Assembly: GCF_017115085.1 (NCBI RefSeq)
Contig: NZ_JABXKJ010000034.1
Span: 1 to 43,861 of the forward strand
Source: Nostoc sp. NMS7
GTDB taxonomy: Bacteria; Cyanobacteriota; Cyanobacteriia; Cyanobacteriales; Nostocaceae
DNA: 43,861 nucleotides
Direction: 5' to 3'
Positions 1 through 7,893 of this stretch are shown piece after piece. The number at the start of each line of letters is the position of its first letter. Position 1 is the first letter of the stretch. The position numbers and the translations under genes were made by a program. The notes below the pieces were generated by a model. The model saw only the letters and a list, made by a program, of their open reading frames with translations, was not told the DNA's origin and ran no database searches.

Positions 1-83
1 GCGCTTGGATGGCTCCTCAAGATCAACCCCACGAACAATTTGTATTCCCTGAGGAAGTTCTACCTCGCGGTAACGCTCTTTAA
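1..83 (+). CDS. psbD: Photosystem II D2 protein, C-terminal fragment
   Basis: The reading frame beginning at base 3 ends in AWMAPQDQPHEQF followed by EEVLPRGNAL and a TAA stop. This is the highly conserved C-terminus of D2, the reaction-centre subunit that with D1 binds P680, pheophytin and quinones in the thylakoid membrane. Only 26 residues lie in the window; the rest is upstream. No psbC (CP43) start overlaps the end as in the common psbD-psbC operon, and a terminator follows, so this looks like a monocistronic psbD copy. Identification rests on recognising the tail and is firm. Confidence 0.93.
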   Translation, partial: AWMAPQDQPHEQFVFPEEVLPRGNAL

Positions 84-202
84 TATCAAAAGCCGACTAT
101 GACACGAATTAGAGTTGTGGTTGCTAAAAATTGACACCACCCAGATTAAATAATCTCCTTGTAATAAGCCAATAAAGTGTCAATATTCCCCCTTCTCCAG
201 TG

Positions 203-233
203 ATCTCCCATCTTTTGGTGGGGGATTTTTTTC
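203..233 (+). terminator. Rho-independent terminator of psbD
   Basis: Ten-base-pair stem (two G-U pairs) with arms ATCTCCCATC and GGTGGGGGAT, a TTTT loop, then a run of six T and a short T-rich tail. It lies 120 bases after the psbD stop on the same strand. Confidence 0.75.
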
Positions 234-242
234 TGTATATGG

Positions 243-271
243 TTAATATCTCTAAATTTATGTGTTATATT
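243..271 (+). promoter_or_regulatory. Possible promoter for the structured transcript
   Basis: TTAATA (243-248) and TATATT (266-271) are spaced by 17 bases and resemble a sigma-70 promoter (four of six matches in the -35). Transcription would start near 278, just after the psbD terminator. The match is weak and is inferred mainly from position. Confidence 0.3.
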
Positions 272-350
272 AGCTGAAGGTGATAAACCCGGAGTAAATA
301 CTCTGCCCTTTTAAAACTAAGACCGCTTAGGCAATAAGGAGGTGATGCCC

Positions 351-422
351 ATGATAGAAAGTAGTAAATGCATGGGTCATCAGGTTGCAGTTAGCCGGCT
401 GTGCGCCGGAGCTGTTCTCTAA
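351..422 (+). CDS. 23-aa small ORF with perfect Shine-Dalgarno
   Basis: ATG is preceded at eight bases by AAGGAGGTGAT (335-345), which is fully complementary to the 3' end of 16S rRNA, an unusually strong site for a cyanobacterium. The peptide runs MIESSKCMGHQVAVSRLC then AGAVL and stops at TAA. It has two Cys and no membrane segment. The start codon lies inside a hairpin arm, so folding could gate initiation. The peptide may be a true small protein or a leader peptide whose translation controls the downstream terminator. I do not recognise the family. Confidence 0.5.
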   Translation: MIESSKCMGHQVAVSRLCAGAVL

Positions 423-523
423 AAGTTAGCCTTAGTCATCTTGAGAGACTAAGTTAGCTCAAGTAGCTAGGCAAGCTTGGAGTTCCTTCCGGCAGTCTGG
501 TTGCAACCTGAAGACCCGCTAGA

Positions 524-572
524 CCGCTCTGATATTAGATCAACTGATCTAAATCAGAGCGGATAGTTTTTT
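524..572 (+). terminator. Strong rho-independent terminator
   Basis: A 17-bp stem with one bulged A (arms 524-541 and 546-562), loop AACT, followed by ATAG and six T. It ends the structured transcript 85 bases before the dehydratase start codon. Confidence 0.85.
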
Positions 573-656
573 GTAGGTGATTTTTATTTTATTAACGGTT
601 TCTCTTTGTCAGATACAAGATGTAACAAATCAAATATTATATCGGAATTTTTTGAT

Positions 657-938
657 ATGGCACAACTACTGACTAAAGCGGAAATTCAAGAACAGGCAAA
701 AATTGTCTCAGGTTGGACTGTTGAAGATTCCAAGTTGCAGATTACCCGCAAATTCAAGGATTTTATCCAAGCAATCGAGTTTGTCAATAAACTGGTGGAG
801 CCGGCTGAGTCGGCAGGACATCATCCAGATATAGAGATTTCCTATAATAAAGTAAAGATTACACTCACAACACATGATGCAGGTGGGTTGACGCAAGCAG
901 ACTTTGATTTAGCACAGGTGATTGCTAAAATCAACTAA
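657..938 (+). CDS. phhB: 4a-hydroxytetrahydrobiopterin dehydratase (PCD/DCoH)
   Basis: Ninety-three residues from ATG at 657 (MAQLLTKAEIQEQ), the usual length of the family; an in-frame TTG at 606 would add 17 untypical residues and was not chosen. The PCD signature is clear: the GWTVEDSKLQITRKFKDF strand, then a helix, then ESAGHHPDIEISYNKVKI with the catalytic His pair, and LTTHDAGGLTQADFDLA with the third His. The enzyme dehydrates 4a-hydroxy-tetrahydropterin in the cytoplasm during pterin recycling. Cyanobacteria often carry it without an obvious aromatic hydroxylase partner, so the physiological substrate is uncertain. No clear ribosome site precedes the ATG. It may be expressed by read-through of the upstream terminator or from its own promoter. 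Confidence 0.88.
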   Translation: MAQLLTKAEIQEQAKIVSGWTVEDSKLQITRKFKDFIQAIEFVNKLVEPAESAGHHPDIEISYNKVKITLTTHDAGGLTQADFDLAQVIAKIN

Positions 939-1689
939 GTGATTTCTTCTGATATCTGGCACTAGGCAAGTAAAAGTCACCGCGACACAGACAAAAGCCG
1001 ACTATCCTTCTCCTGATGGAGACGTAGCTGGTAGCTTCCTTAAGAGTGGAGGTAGGGATTTGAAAAATCTTGATTCCTAATTTTGTGTTTATTCAAACAG
1101 TACCAAGCGGACTACCCTGCTAGAAGGCTTTGCCTAGGTGTTGTATAGCCGAGCCAGTATTTTCTAAGGGACTTCCAAAAAATAAATTATCCCAATTTCT
1201 GGAATCAACACGACTATTCCTCCCCCATGCTCCCTGCTCCCCTGCCTTAATGCGATGGAATATTTTTTTAGTTGGAAGTGGAAGTCCCTAACTCGTGTGC
1301 CATTTCTACTAGGGCTAAGTGCAAGAAGTAATTTTTACTGACAAGCTGCTAAGTGTCTAAAGCTTTAAGTAAATAGGGAGCGAATGACCTAAACCCTACT
1401 CCCTGCTTAGATATTTAGATAAGTAGGTGTGACAGTTATTAAGGCGATCGCTCTAATCTTGCCATCTAAATCAGATGTTTTATAATGTTAGGATATGAAG
1501 ATATGTTTTTGCATAAGTTAATCACATAAGTTTTTAACCCTAAGTTAACCGTTTATTAGCTTTGCAAAAACTAAAATTGTAGTAGTGGCAACAATGCCTC
1601 ATCGACAGGTTTCAATGAGATGCCGGATTTTTGAGAATTAGGTGCAATCGAAGCCAATTATCTAAACAAGGTGTGAGGAGTAAAGGAAA
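939..1689 (+). other. Long intergenic region before the porin gene
   Basis: No convincing gene. It holds a MITE-like inverted-repeat element (1167-1289), a HIP1 octamer (from 1442), and an AT-rich stretch that probably contains the porin promoter and a leader. A 13-base string AAAAGCCGACTAT near 993 also occurs just after psbD near 89; its meaning is unknown. Confidence 0.5.
1167..1289. repeat. MITE-like inverted-repeat element
   Basis: Perfect 11-bp terminal inverted repeats AGGGACTTCCA (1167-1177) and TGGAAGTCCCT (1279-1289), with similarity continuing inward into AT-rich arms. Length 123 bp, no coding capacity. A target duplication is not clear. Confidence 0.6.
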
Positions 1690-3402
1690 ATGTCTAATCT
1701 ATTATGGAAATCCTTAGTGGTTAGCCCAGCAGTTTTGGGAGCAACATTGTTAGTTTCGACAACAGCAATGGCGGCTCCAAGCCCAACGACTGAAGCATCA
1801 GCAACCAAACAAGCGGGTGTAACGGGAGTTGTCCAACAGCCAGATACATTAGCTCAAACAACAATAGATCAAGTTAATCGCTACAGCAACGAAGGCAAGC
1901 AAAATAACTCTCAGTCTCAAGTAACATCGGTTTCGCAATTTTCCGACGTCCAACCCACCGACTGGGCATTCCAAGCATTGCAGTCCTTGGTTGAGCGCTA
2001 TGGTTGTATTGCAGGTTATCCAGATGCAACTTATCGCGGTAATCGTGCTTTAACCCGGTATGAATTTGCTGCTGGTTTGAATGCCTGTTTGAATCGGGTT
2101 AATGAATTGATTGCCACAGCAACAGCTGACATGGTGACTAAACAAGATTTAGCTACCTTACAACGGTTGCAAGAAGAATTTTCCGCAGAATTGTCAACCC
2201 TACGCGGTCGTGTAGATTCCTTAGAAGCGCGGACTGCTGAATTGGAAGCTAATCAGTTCTCGACTACTACCAAACTAGTCGGTGAAGCGGTTTTTGGCGT
2301 TACTGATGTGTTCGGTGGTAATACTGGTGACAACAACAATACCGTCTTCCAAGATCGGGTACGTTTAGACTTACAAACCAGCTTCACGGGTAGAGATGTT
2401 TTACATACTCGTCTTGCAGCAGGTAATGCAGCACCCTTTACACAATTTGATAAAGCTGGGAATCAAATCGCTACTGCTGAAGGCACACAAACGTTTCAAG
2501 TTGGTGCTGGCGATGGTAACAACAGTGTCAAGATAGACCGCTTGACCTATGAATTTCCCATCGGCCCAGCCCACGTTTACCTCGCAGCTAGTGGCGGACG
2601 ACACAGCCATTATGCTTCTGTCAACAACCCTTACTTTTTCGACCAAACCGACGGCGGTAACGGCGCTTTATCTACCTTGGCTTCTGAAAGTCCGATTTAT
2701 CGGATTGGTGGCGGTGCAGGTATAGCGCTCAATCTCCCCCTTGGTAAAGGTGGGGGAATTTTGGGAAATAGTTCAATCACTGCGGGTTACTTGGCATCGG
2801 AAGGTAATAATCCTGGTCTTGGTCAAGGTCTGACCAACGGCGACTATGCAGCTCTTGGACAGTTGAACTTTAGTGTAGGCGATCGCGTGGCTTTAGCTGC
2901 TACCTATGTTCACGGATATAATGGAGGCGGCAATTCTTTATTCAATTCCGGTTCCACGTCAAACCCAGAGATTCTTGCAGTAGGTACTCAACAAGCTAAC
3001 ACTTTAATAAATGCAGGTTCTAGCAACTCCTACGGTGTGGAGGCTGCGTTTAGACCTAGCGACAAACTCTCAGTTAGTGGCTACGTCTCTTACCACGATA
3101 TCAACGGTTCCGGTGTAAATGATAATTATCAAGCCTGGAGCTATGGTCTTGGGGTAGCCTTACCTGATTTCGGTAAAAAGGGTAACGTTTTAGGTCTTTT
3201 CGCTGGTGCAGAACCCTATTCCTTTAACCGACCAGGTTTTGTTGGTAATGATATACCCTATCACTTTGAAGGCTTCTACAAGTATCGTGTATCGGATAAC
3301 ATCTCTGTTACCCCTGGTGTAATCTGGTTAACCTCTCCTGGTCAAAACAGCAATAACGATGATGCAATTATCGGTACACTCAGAACAACTTTCACCTTCT
3401 AG
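1690..3402 (+). CDS. SLH-domain outer-membrane porin (OprB-like)
   Basis: 570 residues, from ATG with a GTGAGGAGTAAAGG ribosome site. Residues 1-29 are a signal peptide ending AMAA. Residues 83-137 form an S-layer-homology domain (FSDVQPTDWAFQAL, CIAGYPD, LTRYEFAAGLN) that binds peptidoglycan or its polymer. Residues 140-190 are a predicted coiled coil (LQRLQEEFSAELSTLRGRV). From about 195 to the C-terminal Phe is a beta-rich OprB-type barrel. This is the standard architecture of the abundant cyanobacterial porins (Slr1841/Slr1908 group), implicated in passage of inorganic ions, including iron, across the outer membrane. The terminal aromatic residue fits BAM-dependent insertion. A strong terminator follows, so the gene is probably monocistronic. 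Several paralogues are normal in Nostocales, so no symbol is assigned. Confidence 0.92.
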   Translation: MSNLLWKSLVVSPAVLGATLLVSTTAMAAPSPTTEASATKQAGVTGVVQQPDTLAQTTIDQVNRYSNEGKQNNSQSQVTSVSQFSDVQPTDWAFQALQSLVERYGCIAGYPDATYRGNRALTRYEFAAGLNACLNRVNELIATATADMVTKQDLATLQRLQEEFSAELSTLRGRVDSLEARTAELEANQFSTTTKLVGEAVFGVTDVFGGNTGDNNNTVFQDRVRLDLQTSFTGRDVLHTRLAAGNAAPFTQFDKAGNQIATAEGTQTFQVGAGDGNNSVKIDRLTYEFPIGPAHVYLAASGGRHSHYASVNNPYFFDQTDGGNGALSTLASESPIYRIGGGAGIALNLPLGKGGGILGNSSITAGYLASEGNNPGLGQGLTNGDYAALGQLNFSVGDRVALAATYVHGYNGGGNSLFNSGSTSNPEILAVGTQQANTLINAGSSNSYGVEAAFRPSDKLSVSGYVSYHDINGSGVNDNYQAWSYGLGVALPDFGKKGNVLGLFAGAEPYSFNRPGFVGNDIPYHFEGFYKYRVSDNISVTPGVIWLTSPGQNSNNDDAIIGTLRTTFTF

Positions 3403-3441
3403 AATATTGACTATCCACTGAGAATTTTGAACTTTATTGCT

Positions 3442-3466
3442 CCCCGCCATCAGGCGGGGCTTTTTG
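3442..3466 (+). terminator. Rho-independent terminator of the porin gene
   Basis: Perfect seven-bp GC stem CCCCGCC / GGCGGGG with a four-base loop, followed by C and five T, 40 bases after the stop codon. Confidence 0.88.
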
Positions 3467-3850
3467 TTGTCGGTAGCAACAATGAATAAACCCCAGTATC
3501 TAACCGGAGTATACTATAAAAGTTAGGAGTTGTGAGTTAGAAGTTATGAGTTATGACGGTTTTTAGATGAATAGACCAGAATAGGGTAGGCATTATAATG
3601 TCCACTCTACAAGTGACTTACGTTGTGAGCAACTTTGTCTGAGCGAGCTTTTCTAATAGAGGTTGGCGTATAAAGTTACATATTACGTAATATCCTAACT
3701 CTGCCAATTTTAGATTGAAGGAAAAGCGTTCGACTGAGCGCTCACGCCGAAGTCTAAAATCCAAATTGAATCACTCCTAACTCCTGTACAGACGCGATTA
3801 ATCGCGTCTCTCCTAACTCCTAACTCCTAACTCCTAACTTATTGCTGCTT
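3467..3850 (+). other. Repeat-rich intergenic region
   Basis: Contains GTTAGGAGTTGTGAGTTAG-type heptamer derivatives near 3521, a 20-base perfect palindrome (3790-3809) and a CTCCTAA heptamer array. No gene is visible. The short distance from the array to the Rrf2 gene means its promoter must lie within or just before these repeats. Confidence 0.5.
3790..3838. repeat. Palindrome plus CTCCTAA heptamer array
   Basis: AGACGCGATTAATCGCGTCT (3790-3809) is a perfect palindrome of a kind dispersed in Nostoc genomes. It is followed by four TCCTAAC heptamers (3811-3838), a short tandemly repeated repetitive (STRR) sequence typical of heterocystous cyanobacteria. Confidence 0.75.
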
Positions 3851-4288
3851 GTGGAACTATCGTGTAAATCGGAATACGCAATTCTGGCCTTATTAGAGAT
3901 GGCCGCCCATTACGAAAGCGGCGAACCTCTGCAAATTCGACAAATTGCAGCACAACAAAACATACCCGATCGCTATTTGGAACAGCTGCTAGCAACCTTG
4001 AGGCGTGGGGGTATAGTCAAGAGTCAGCGCGGATCAAAAGGTGGCTATCTGTTAACGCGAGAACCCCGGAAAATCATCCTTTTTGAGATTTTGGAATGTT
4101 TAGAAGGGTTAGAGGTGCTGACTTGTGAAGAAAACGTTAATCCCAAAACGGTAGACAGTTCGGTTATAGAAGAAATTTGGCAAGAAGCAAGTCGCGCGGC
4201 AAATTCAGTGTTGCAAAAATATACGCTCCAGGATCTTTGTGAAAAACGAGATTCGCGGCGGCAGTTCGATATCATGTACTACATTTAG
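3851..4288 (+). CDS. Rrf2-family transcriptional regulator (CymR-like?)
   Basis: From GTG at 3851 the protein starts MELSCKSEYAILALLEMA, the usual start of this family; an in-frame TTG nine bases upstream is also possible. A winged helix-turn-helix occupies about residues 1-80 (LQIRQIAAQQNIPDRYLEQL recognition region, then SQRGSKGGYLL wing). The IscR-type three-Cys cluster is not intact: Cys occurs in ILECLEG, VLTCEEN and LCEKR but not with IscR spacing. The gene sits directly upstream of cysK on the same strand, the setting expected of CymR, an Rrf2 regulator that senses cysteine supply together with CysK. That role is inference from context. No Shine-Dalgarno is apparent. Confidence 0.85.
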   Translation: MELSCKSEYAILALLEMAAHYESGEPLQIRQIAAQQNIPDRYLEQLLATLRRGGIVKSQRGSKGGYLLTREPRKIILFEILECLEGLEVLTCEENVNPKTVDSSVIEEIWQEASRAANSVLQKYTLQDLCEKRDSRRQFDIMYYI

Positions 4289-4293
4289 TCAAG

Positions 4294-4332
4294 AGTCATT
4301 GGTCATTTGTTGATGACTAATGACCAATGACT
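4294..4332. repeat. 14-bp inverted repeat between regulator and cysK
   Basis: AGTCATTGGTCATT (4294-4307) and AATGACCAATGACT (4319-4332) are perfect complements around an 11-base loop. There is no T run, so it is not a canonical terminator. Similar AATGACCA repeats are scattered in Nostoc intergenic DNA, but the position would also suit an operator. Confidence 0.6.
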
Positions 4333-4366
4333 TATAACTAAATAACTAATAACTAAGGACTAAATT

Positions 4367-5329
4367 ATGCGAATTGCTCGTAACATTACAGAACTGATTG
4401 GTTGTACACCCCTAGTGCAGTTGAACCGCATTCCCCAAACAGAAGGATGTGTTGCTCAAATTGTGGTGAAACTGGAAAGTATGAACCCATCGGCATCAGT
4501 TAAAGACCGAATTGGGGTGAGTATGATTAACGACGCCGAAGAAGAGGGGCTGATTACTCCTCTGAAGACAGTATTGGTAGAACCCACCTCTGGAAACACA
4601 GGAGTTGCCCTAGCAATGGCAGCAGCAGCCAAAGGTTATCGATTAATTTTGACAATGCCAGAGACAATGAGTGGGGAACGACGGGCAATGTTGCGGGCTT
4701 ATGGAGCAGAACTGGAACTAACACCAGGTATGGAAGGCATGAGTGGGGCAATTAGGCGAGCGCAGCAAATAGTTAATACTACACCAAATACCTATATGTT
4801 GCAGCAGTTCCGCAATCCAGCCAATGCAAAAGTGCATCGGGAAACTACAGCAGAAGAAATCTGGGAAGATACCGATGGAGAAGTAGATATGATCGTGGCA
4901 GGGGTGGGTACAGGTGGTACGATCACTGGAATAGCAGAAGTGATTAAAGCACGCAAGCCTAGTTCTAAGGCGATCGCTGTTGAACCAGCCAATAGCCCAG
5001 TTTTATCTGGGGGACGACCAGGACCACACAAAATCCAGGGAATTGGTGCTGGGTTTATTCCCCAAGTATTAAAGATAAAATTGATTGATGAAGTAATTAG
5101 TGTCACCGATGAAGAAGCGATCGCTTATAGTCGGCGTTTGGCAAAAGAAGAAGGGCTACTATCTGGCATTTCCAGTGGAGCCGCTTTATGTGCAGCAATT
5201 CGCGTTGCCCAACGTCAAGAAAATAAGGGACGTTTAATTGTGATGATTCAGCCCAGTTTTGGGGAGAGGTATTTGAGTACGCCGTTGTTCCAAGACCTGG
5301 AGGCAAGGTTAGCCGCTAGCGTCAGTTAA
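4367..5329 (+). CDS. cysK: Cysteine synthase (O-acetylserine sulfhydrylase)
   Basis: 320 residues, full length. It makes L-cysteine from O-acetylserine and sulfide with PLP in the cytoplasm. Lys46 in NPSASVKDR is the PLP lysine. [18 protein letters not shown] is the substrate-binding loop, [10 protein letters not shown] the phosphate-binding loop, and [12 protein letters not shown] the C-terminal PLP ring contact. The fold-type II order is intact. An Rrf2 regulator lies upstream, 78 bases away, and a J-domain gene starts 15 bases after the stop, suggesting co-transcription with the latter. CysK and the closely related CysM cannot be fully separated by eye; the TSGNTG and GTGGT motifs fit CysK well. 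Confidence 0.93.
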   Translation: MRIARNITELIGCTPLVQLNRIPQTEGCVAQIVVKLESMNPSASVKDRIGVSMINDAEEEGLITPLKTVLVEPTSGNTGVALAMAAAAKGYRLILTMPETMSGERRAMLRAYGAELELTPGMEGMSGAIRRAQQIVNTTPNTYMLQQFRNPANAKVHRETTAEEIWEDTDGEVDMIVAGVGTGGTITGIAEVIKARKPSSKAIAVEPANSPVLSGGRPGPHKIQGIGAGFIPQVLKIKLIDEVISVTDEEAIAYSRRLAKEEGLLSGISSGAALCAAIRVAQRQENKGRLIVMIQPSFGERYLSTPLFQDLEARLAASVS

Positions 5330-5344
5330 CGATACATTGAATTA

Positions 5345-6046
5345 ATGGTGAATTATAAGCACGTTTCTAACCACTACGAAACTCTCAAAGTTAGTCCAAG
5401 TGCCAGCCAAACGGAGATTAAGCAAGCTTATCGCCGCTTGGTTAAATTGTTTCATCCTGACAGTCATCAGGAAACAGCCGATCACGAGCAGATTATCCGC
5501 ATCAATGCAGCTTATGAAGTTTTAGGGGATAATCAAAATCGCCGCAATTATGACCAACAACTGCAAAATGAGTCTCAAACATTAAATAGCGATCGCCTAC
5601 AGCGTACAGCATCAGCTCAAAAGCATTACCAGACAAGACGAAAAACAGGACGGCAAGCTGACGAGCAAGTAGACGAATGGCTGCGCCGAGTTTATCAACC
5701 AGTCAATCGCCTGCTTTGTGGTATTCTCTATTCCCTAGAAGAACAAATGGATCAATTAGCCGCTGATCCCTTTGATGATGAATTGTTAGATGAATTTCAG
5801 GAATATTTAAAAATCTGTCGAGATGACCTCAAGCAGGCACAAATTACTTTTCGCTCCCTACCGAATCCCCCTAGTCTAGCAAGAACGGCGGCTCACCTTT
5901 ACTACAGCCTTAATCAAGTAGCAGATGGACTCGAAGAGTTAAGTTACTTTCCTTTAAGCTACGATGAGCGTTATTTACACACAGGTCAAGAACTATTCCG
6001 CATAGCTACGAGATTACACTCTGAGGCACAAGCGTCTGTAAATTAA
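5345..6046 (+). CDS. J-domain co-chaperone protein
   Basis: 233 residues. An N-terminal J domain covers about residues 9-75 with the essential HPD at 37-39 (KLFHPDSH), preceded by the helix II sequence TEIKQAYRRLVK. The J domain stimulates ATP hydrolysis by a DnaK/Hsp70. There is no Gly/Phe region, no zinc-finger and no DnaJ C-terminal domain. The rest (about 80-233) is charged and helical, with no transmembrane segment, and I do not recognise it. The gene starts 15 bases after cysK and is probably in its transcript. It is a class III (type C) J protein, whose client is probably set by the unknown C-terminal part. Confidence 0.88.
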   Translation: MVNYKHVSNHYETLKVSPSASQTEIKQAYRRLVKLFHPDSHQETADHEQIIRINAAYEVLGDNQNRRNYDQQLQNESQTLNSDRLQRTASAQKHYQTRRKTGRQADEQVDEWLRRVYQPVNRLLCGILYSLEEQMDQLAADPFDDELLDEFQEYLKICRDDLKQAQITFRSLPNPPSLARTAAHLYYSLNQVADGLEELSYFPLSYDERYLHTGQELFRIATRLHSEAQASVN

Positions 6047-6315
6047 TCAAGCTCAGAATACACTCTAATGATTTGTTATCCCACCTTTTCTAAATTTGAA
6101 CTTTCAAAGGAGACACTAAGACAGAAGCTACATTCAATAGTTTGGTTTAACGCGCTGCATTCTTTGCCTGTGGTAAGGCGAGAAAATATGCTTTTCTGAT
6201 GCAGTAACATTCAAACTCCGTCCAGTGTTAAGTTAAACCACATTTATTTTGCATAATCTGAAATTGTACATTTATTGTGGGGTGGGCGACAGAGCGCCCA
6301 AGATATGCAAGTTAA
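6047..6315 (+). other. Intergenic region
   Basis: No gene seen. It contains the short palindromic GGGCGACAGAGCGCCC near 6286-6301, a common GC hairpin in cyanobacterial intergenic DNA. The promoter for the small ORF and Uma2 gene is presumably here but not recognisable. Confidence 0.4.
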
Positions 6316-6417
6316 ATGTGGAACAGCTTATTAGATCGATTAGAAGTTTTACAACCAAATGATTGGGAAAAAGTGCGTCAACACATCCAGCAAATATGGT
6401 CTTCTCTTGAAGAATAA
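6316..6417 (+). CDS. 33-aa small ORF upstream of Uma2 gene
   Basis: ATG at 6316 follows directly after an in-frame TAA, and the frame runs to TAA at 6415. The peptide begins MWNSLLDRLEVLQPNDW and ends WSSLEE; it is acidic, amphipathic and helix-prone, with three Trp. It stops only five bases before the ATG of the Uma2 gene, so the two could be translated together. It has no match I recognise. It may be a real small partner protein or a chance ORF; the composition looks protein-like. Confidence 0.4.
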   Translation: MWNSLLDRLEVLQPNDWEKVRQHIQQIWSSLEE

Positions 6418-6422
6418 AAGAT

Positions 6423-7298
6423 ATGACTTCTTCTCTCCATTACATCCCTCAATCTGATCCGCCGCTTCCTCCTTGGGAAACGCTACCAACGATGTATGAT
6501 TTACCAAGTGACAACCCAGAGGAACCAGGCTTGCCAGACGATTTTCACTTTTTACAACCCTTACTTTTATACTTAACTTTTCAGCCAATTAACTGGAATC
6601 CAGAACTAGTTTACAGTGCTGCTGACCTTAATCTCTACTATGATCTTCAGCATCCTTTGTGGTATAAGCGCCCAGATTGGTTTGGTGTCGTAGGGGTAGG
6701 AAAATTATACAAAGGGCAAGACTTACGGTTAAGTTATGTAACTTGGCAAGAGCCAGCAAATCCCTTCGTGGTTATTGAGTTATTATCTCCAGGTACGGAA
6801 GACGAAGATTTAGGCACAAGAAGAGAAAGTGCAGCAGATAAACCTCCTAGCAAATGGGAAGTTTATGAACGAATTTTGCGGATTCCCTACTATATTGTTT
6901 TTAGTCGCTACACTAATGAGCTTCGGGCTTTTCAGTTAGTCGGCGGTCACTATGAACCGATGAATTTGACTGATGGATGCCTACTAATGCCAGAGATAAA
7001 TTTAAGTTTAGGCTTATGGCAGGGTTCATTTCGAGATATTGAAAGGTTGTGGTTAAGGTGGTTCACTTTAGAAGGAGAATTAATTCCCGCACCTACAGAA
7101 GAAGCTGTTGCTGCAACTGAACGAGCTATCATTGCTGAACTAGAAGCTACAGAAGCTAAACTAGAAGCTACCGAAGCTAAACTAGAAGCTACAGAAGCTA
7201 AACTAGAAGCTACCGAAGCTAAACGAAAAGCAGAACGATTAGCACAACGTTTGCGTCAGTTAGGTGTGAATCCTGATGAACTAGATGAATTCTTGTAG
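6423..7298 (+). CDS. Uma2-family (DUF820) nuclease-like protein
   Basis: 291 residues. Residues about 55-200 match the Uma2 fold of the PD-(D/E)XK superfamily: YYDLQHPLWYKRPDWFGVVG, then PFVVIELLSPGTEDEDLG with the acidic residue after the core strand, then PSKWEVYERILRIPYYIVFS carrying the usual Lys/Glu helix. The family is hugely expanded in cyanobacteria; function is unproven and DNA cleavage is only predicted. The C-terminus is a coiled coil built from TEAKLEA heptads encoded by a tandem DNA repeat, ending RLRQLGVNPDELDEFL. This tail is common in the group and its repeat number is expected to vary. Confidence 0.85.
   Translation: MTSSLHYIPQSDPPLPPWETLPTMYDLPSDNPEEPGLPDDFHFLQPLLLYLTFQPINWNPELVYSAADLNLYYDLQHPLWYKRPDWFGVVGVGKLYKGQDLRLSYVTWQEPANPFVVIELLSPGTEDEDLGTRRESAADKPPSKWEVYERILRIPYYIVFSRYTNELRAFQLVGGHYEPMNLTDGCLLMPEINLSLGLWQGSFRDIERLWLRWFTLEGELIPAPTEEAVAATERAIIAELEATEAKLEATEAKLEATEAKLEATEAKRKAERLAQRLRQLGVNPDELDEFL
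7140..7223 (+). repeat. 21-bp tandem repeat x4 inside Uma2 gene
   Basis: Four consecutive 21-base units CTAGAAGCTACAGAAGCTAA plus A, with ACA and ACC alternating so that a 42-bp higher-order unit appears twice. Each unit adds one TEAKLEA heptad, keeping frame. Confidence 0.9.
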
Positions 7299-7893
7299 CT
7301 TGAGAAATTTTTGTCTGATACGCAGCATTATTTTCTGCTTTTGAGGAATCACCTGTACTGAAAACTTTGATAGCCGATACCAACGCAGTTATTTAATAAC
7401 AATATTTGCTCTCAGAAAGATCAACTTTTGAGTGCAATGTCTACGACGAGCTGCGCTAATGCATATTCAGCACTTGAAATACATATAATATTTCCTTCAG
7501 GAAGTCTATAGCAACGTCAGTTTTTCTGAAAAACGATGATGTCATGCTATATCGTTACTGTTGCCAAAGTCATTGTAAATTTGGTTACTAGGGGTAAGAT
7601 AAGCTTCAGCAGCAAATCCAAAAGGCGATATTCGCAGATATTACCGCAGACACTGCTTATGTTGTGGCTGCTAAAATACTTAAGTATAAGTAGTATGCTC
7701 AAACTACCCCGGTAAAAATCGTCTGTTTAGTCACACAAGACTATTAAAAAATTGTAGAAAAGTGTATTTCCTTGTCTCCATAGTGGTGCTAATCTCAATT
7801 TGAAGGATATTATCAGCCTTTATCTGCTAGAGTTTCTGACTTTCAGCAAACTAGATAATTTATCAATAAGAAAATCGCTAGGAGTGCCATGAA
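7299..7893 (+). other. Long intergenic region before the first kinase
   Basis: Nearly 600 bases without a supported gene. Short reading frames exist but have no ribosome site or protein-like composition. It ends with AGGAG (7880-7884), the ribosome site of the kinase gene. Confidence 0.4.

Larger units (their letters stand above)
278..572 (+). ncRNA. Candidate structured RNA or leader, unrecognised
   Basis: This roughly 295-base stretch between psbD and the dehydratase gene is rich in pairing. GATGCCCATG near 343-353 can pair with CATGGGTCATC at 370-380. TCAGGTTGCA (380-389) pairs perfectly with TGCAACCTGA (502-511), closing a large domain. TTAGTC (431-436) pairs with GACTAA (447-452). The region ends in a strong terminator. 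It also carries a 23-codon ORF with an ideal ribosome site. I compared it by eye with RNase P, tmRNA, SRP RNA, T-box, TPP, cobalamin and guanidine motifs and saw no match. It could be a free small RNA, a small mRNA, or an attenuating leader of the next gene. Ends are estimates. Confidence 0.45.

Noticed and set aside
606..656. N-terminal extension of the dehydratase
   Set aside because: TTG start and 17 residues not seen in the family; ATG at 657 gives the usual length.
3808..3840. CTCCTAA repeats as possible CRISPR or operator array
   Set aside because: Pure heptamer tandem without spacers, a known kind of intergenic repeat in heterocystous cyanobacteria.
3842..4288. IscR-type iron-sulfur regulator
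   Set aside because: The Cys residues do not have the spacing of the IscR cluster, and the neighbour is cysK rather than isc/suf genes.
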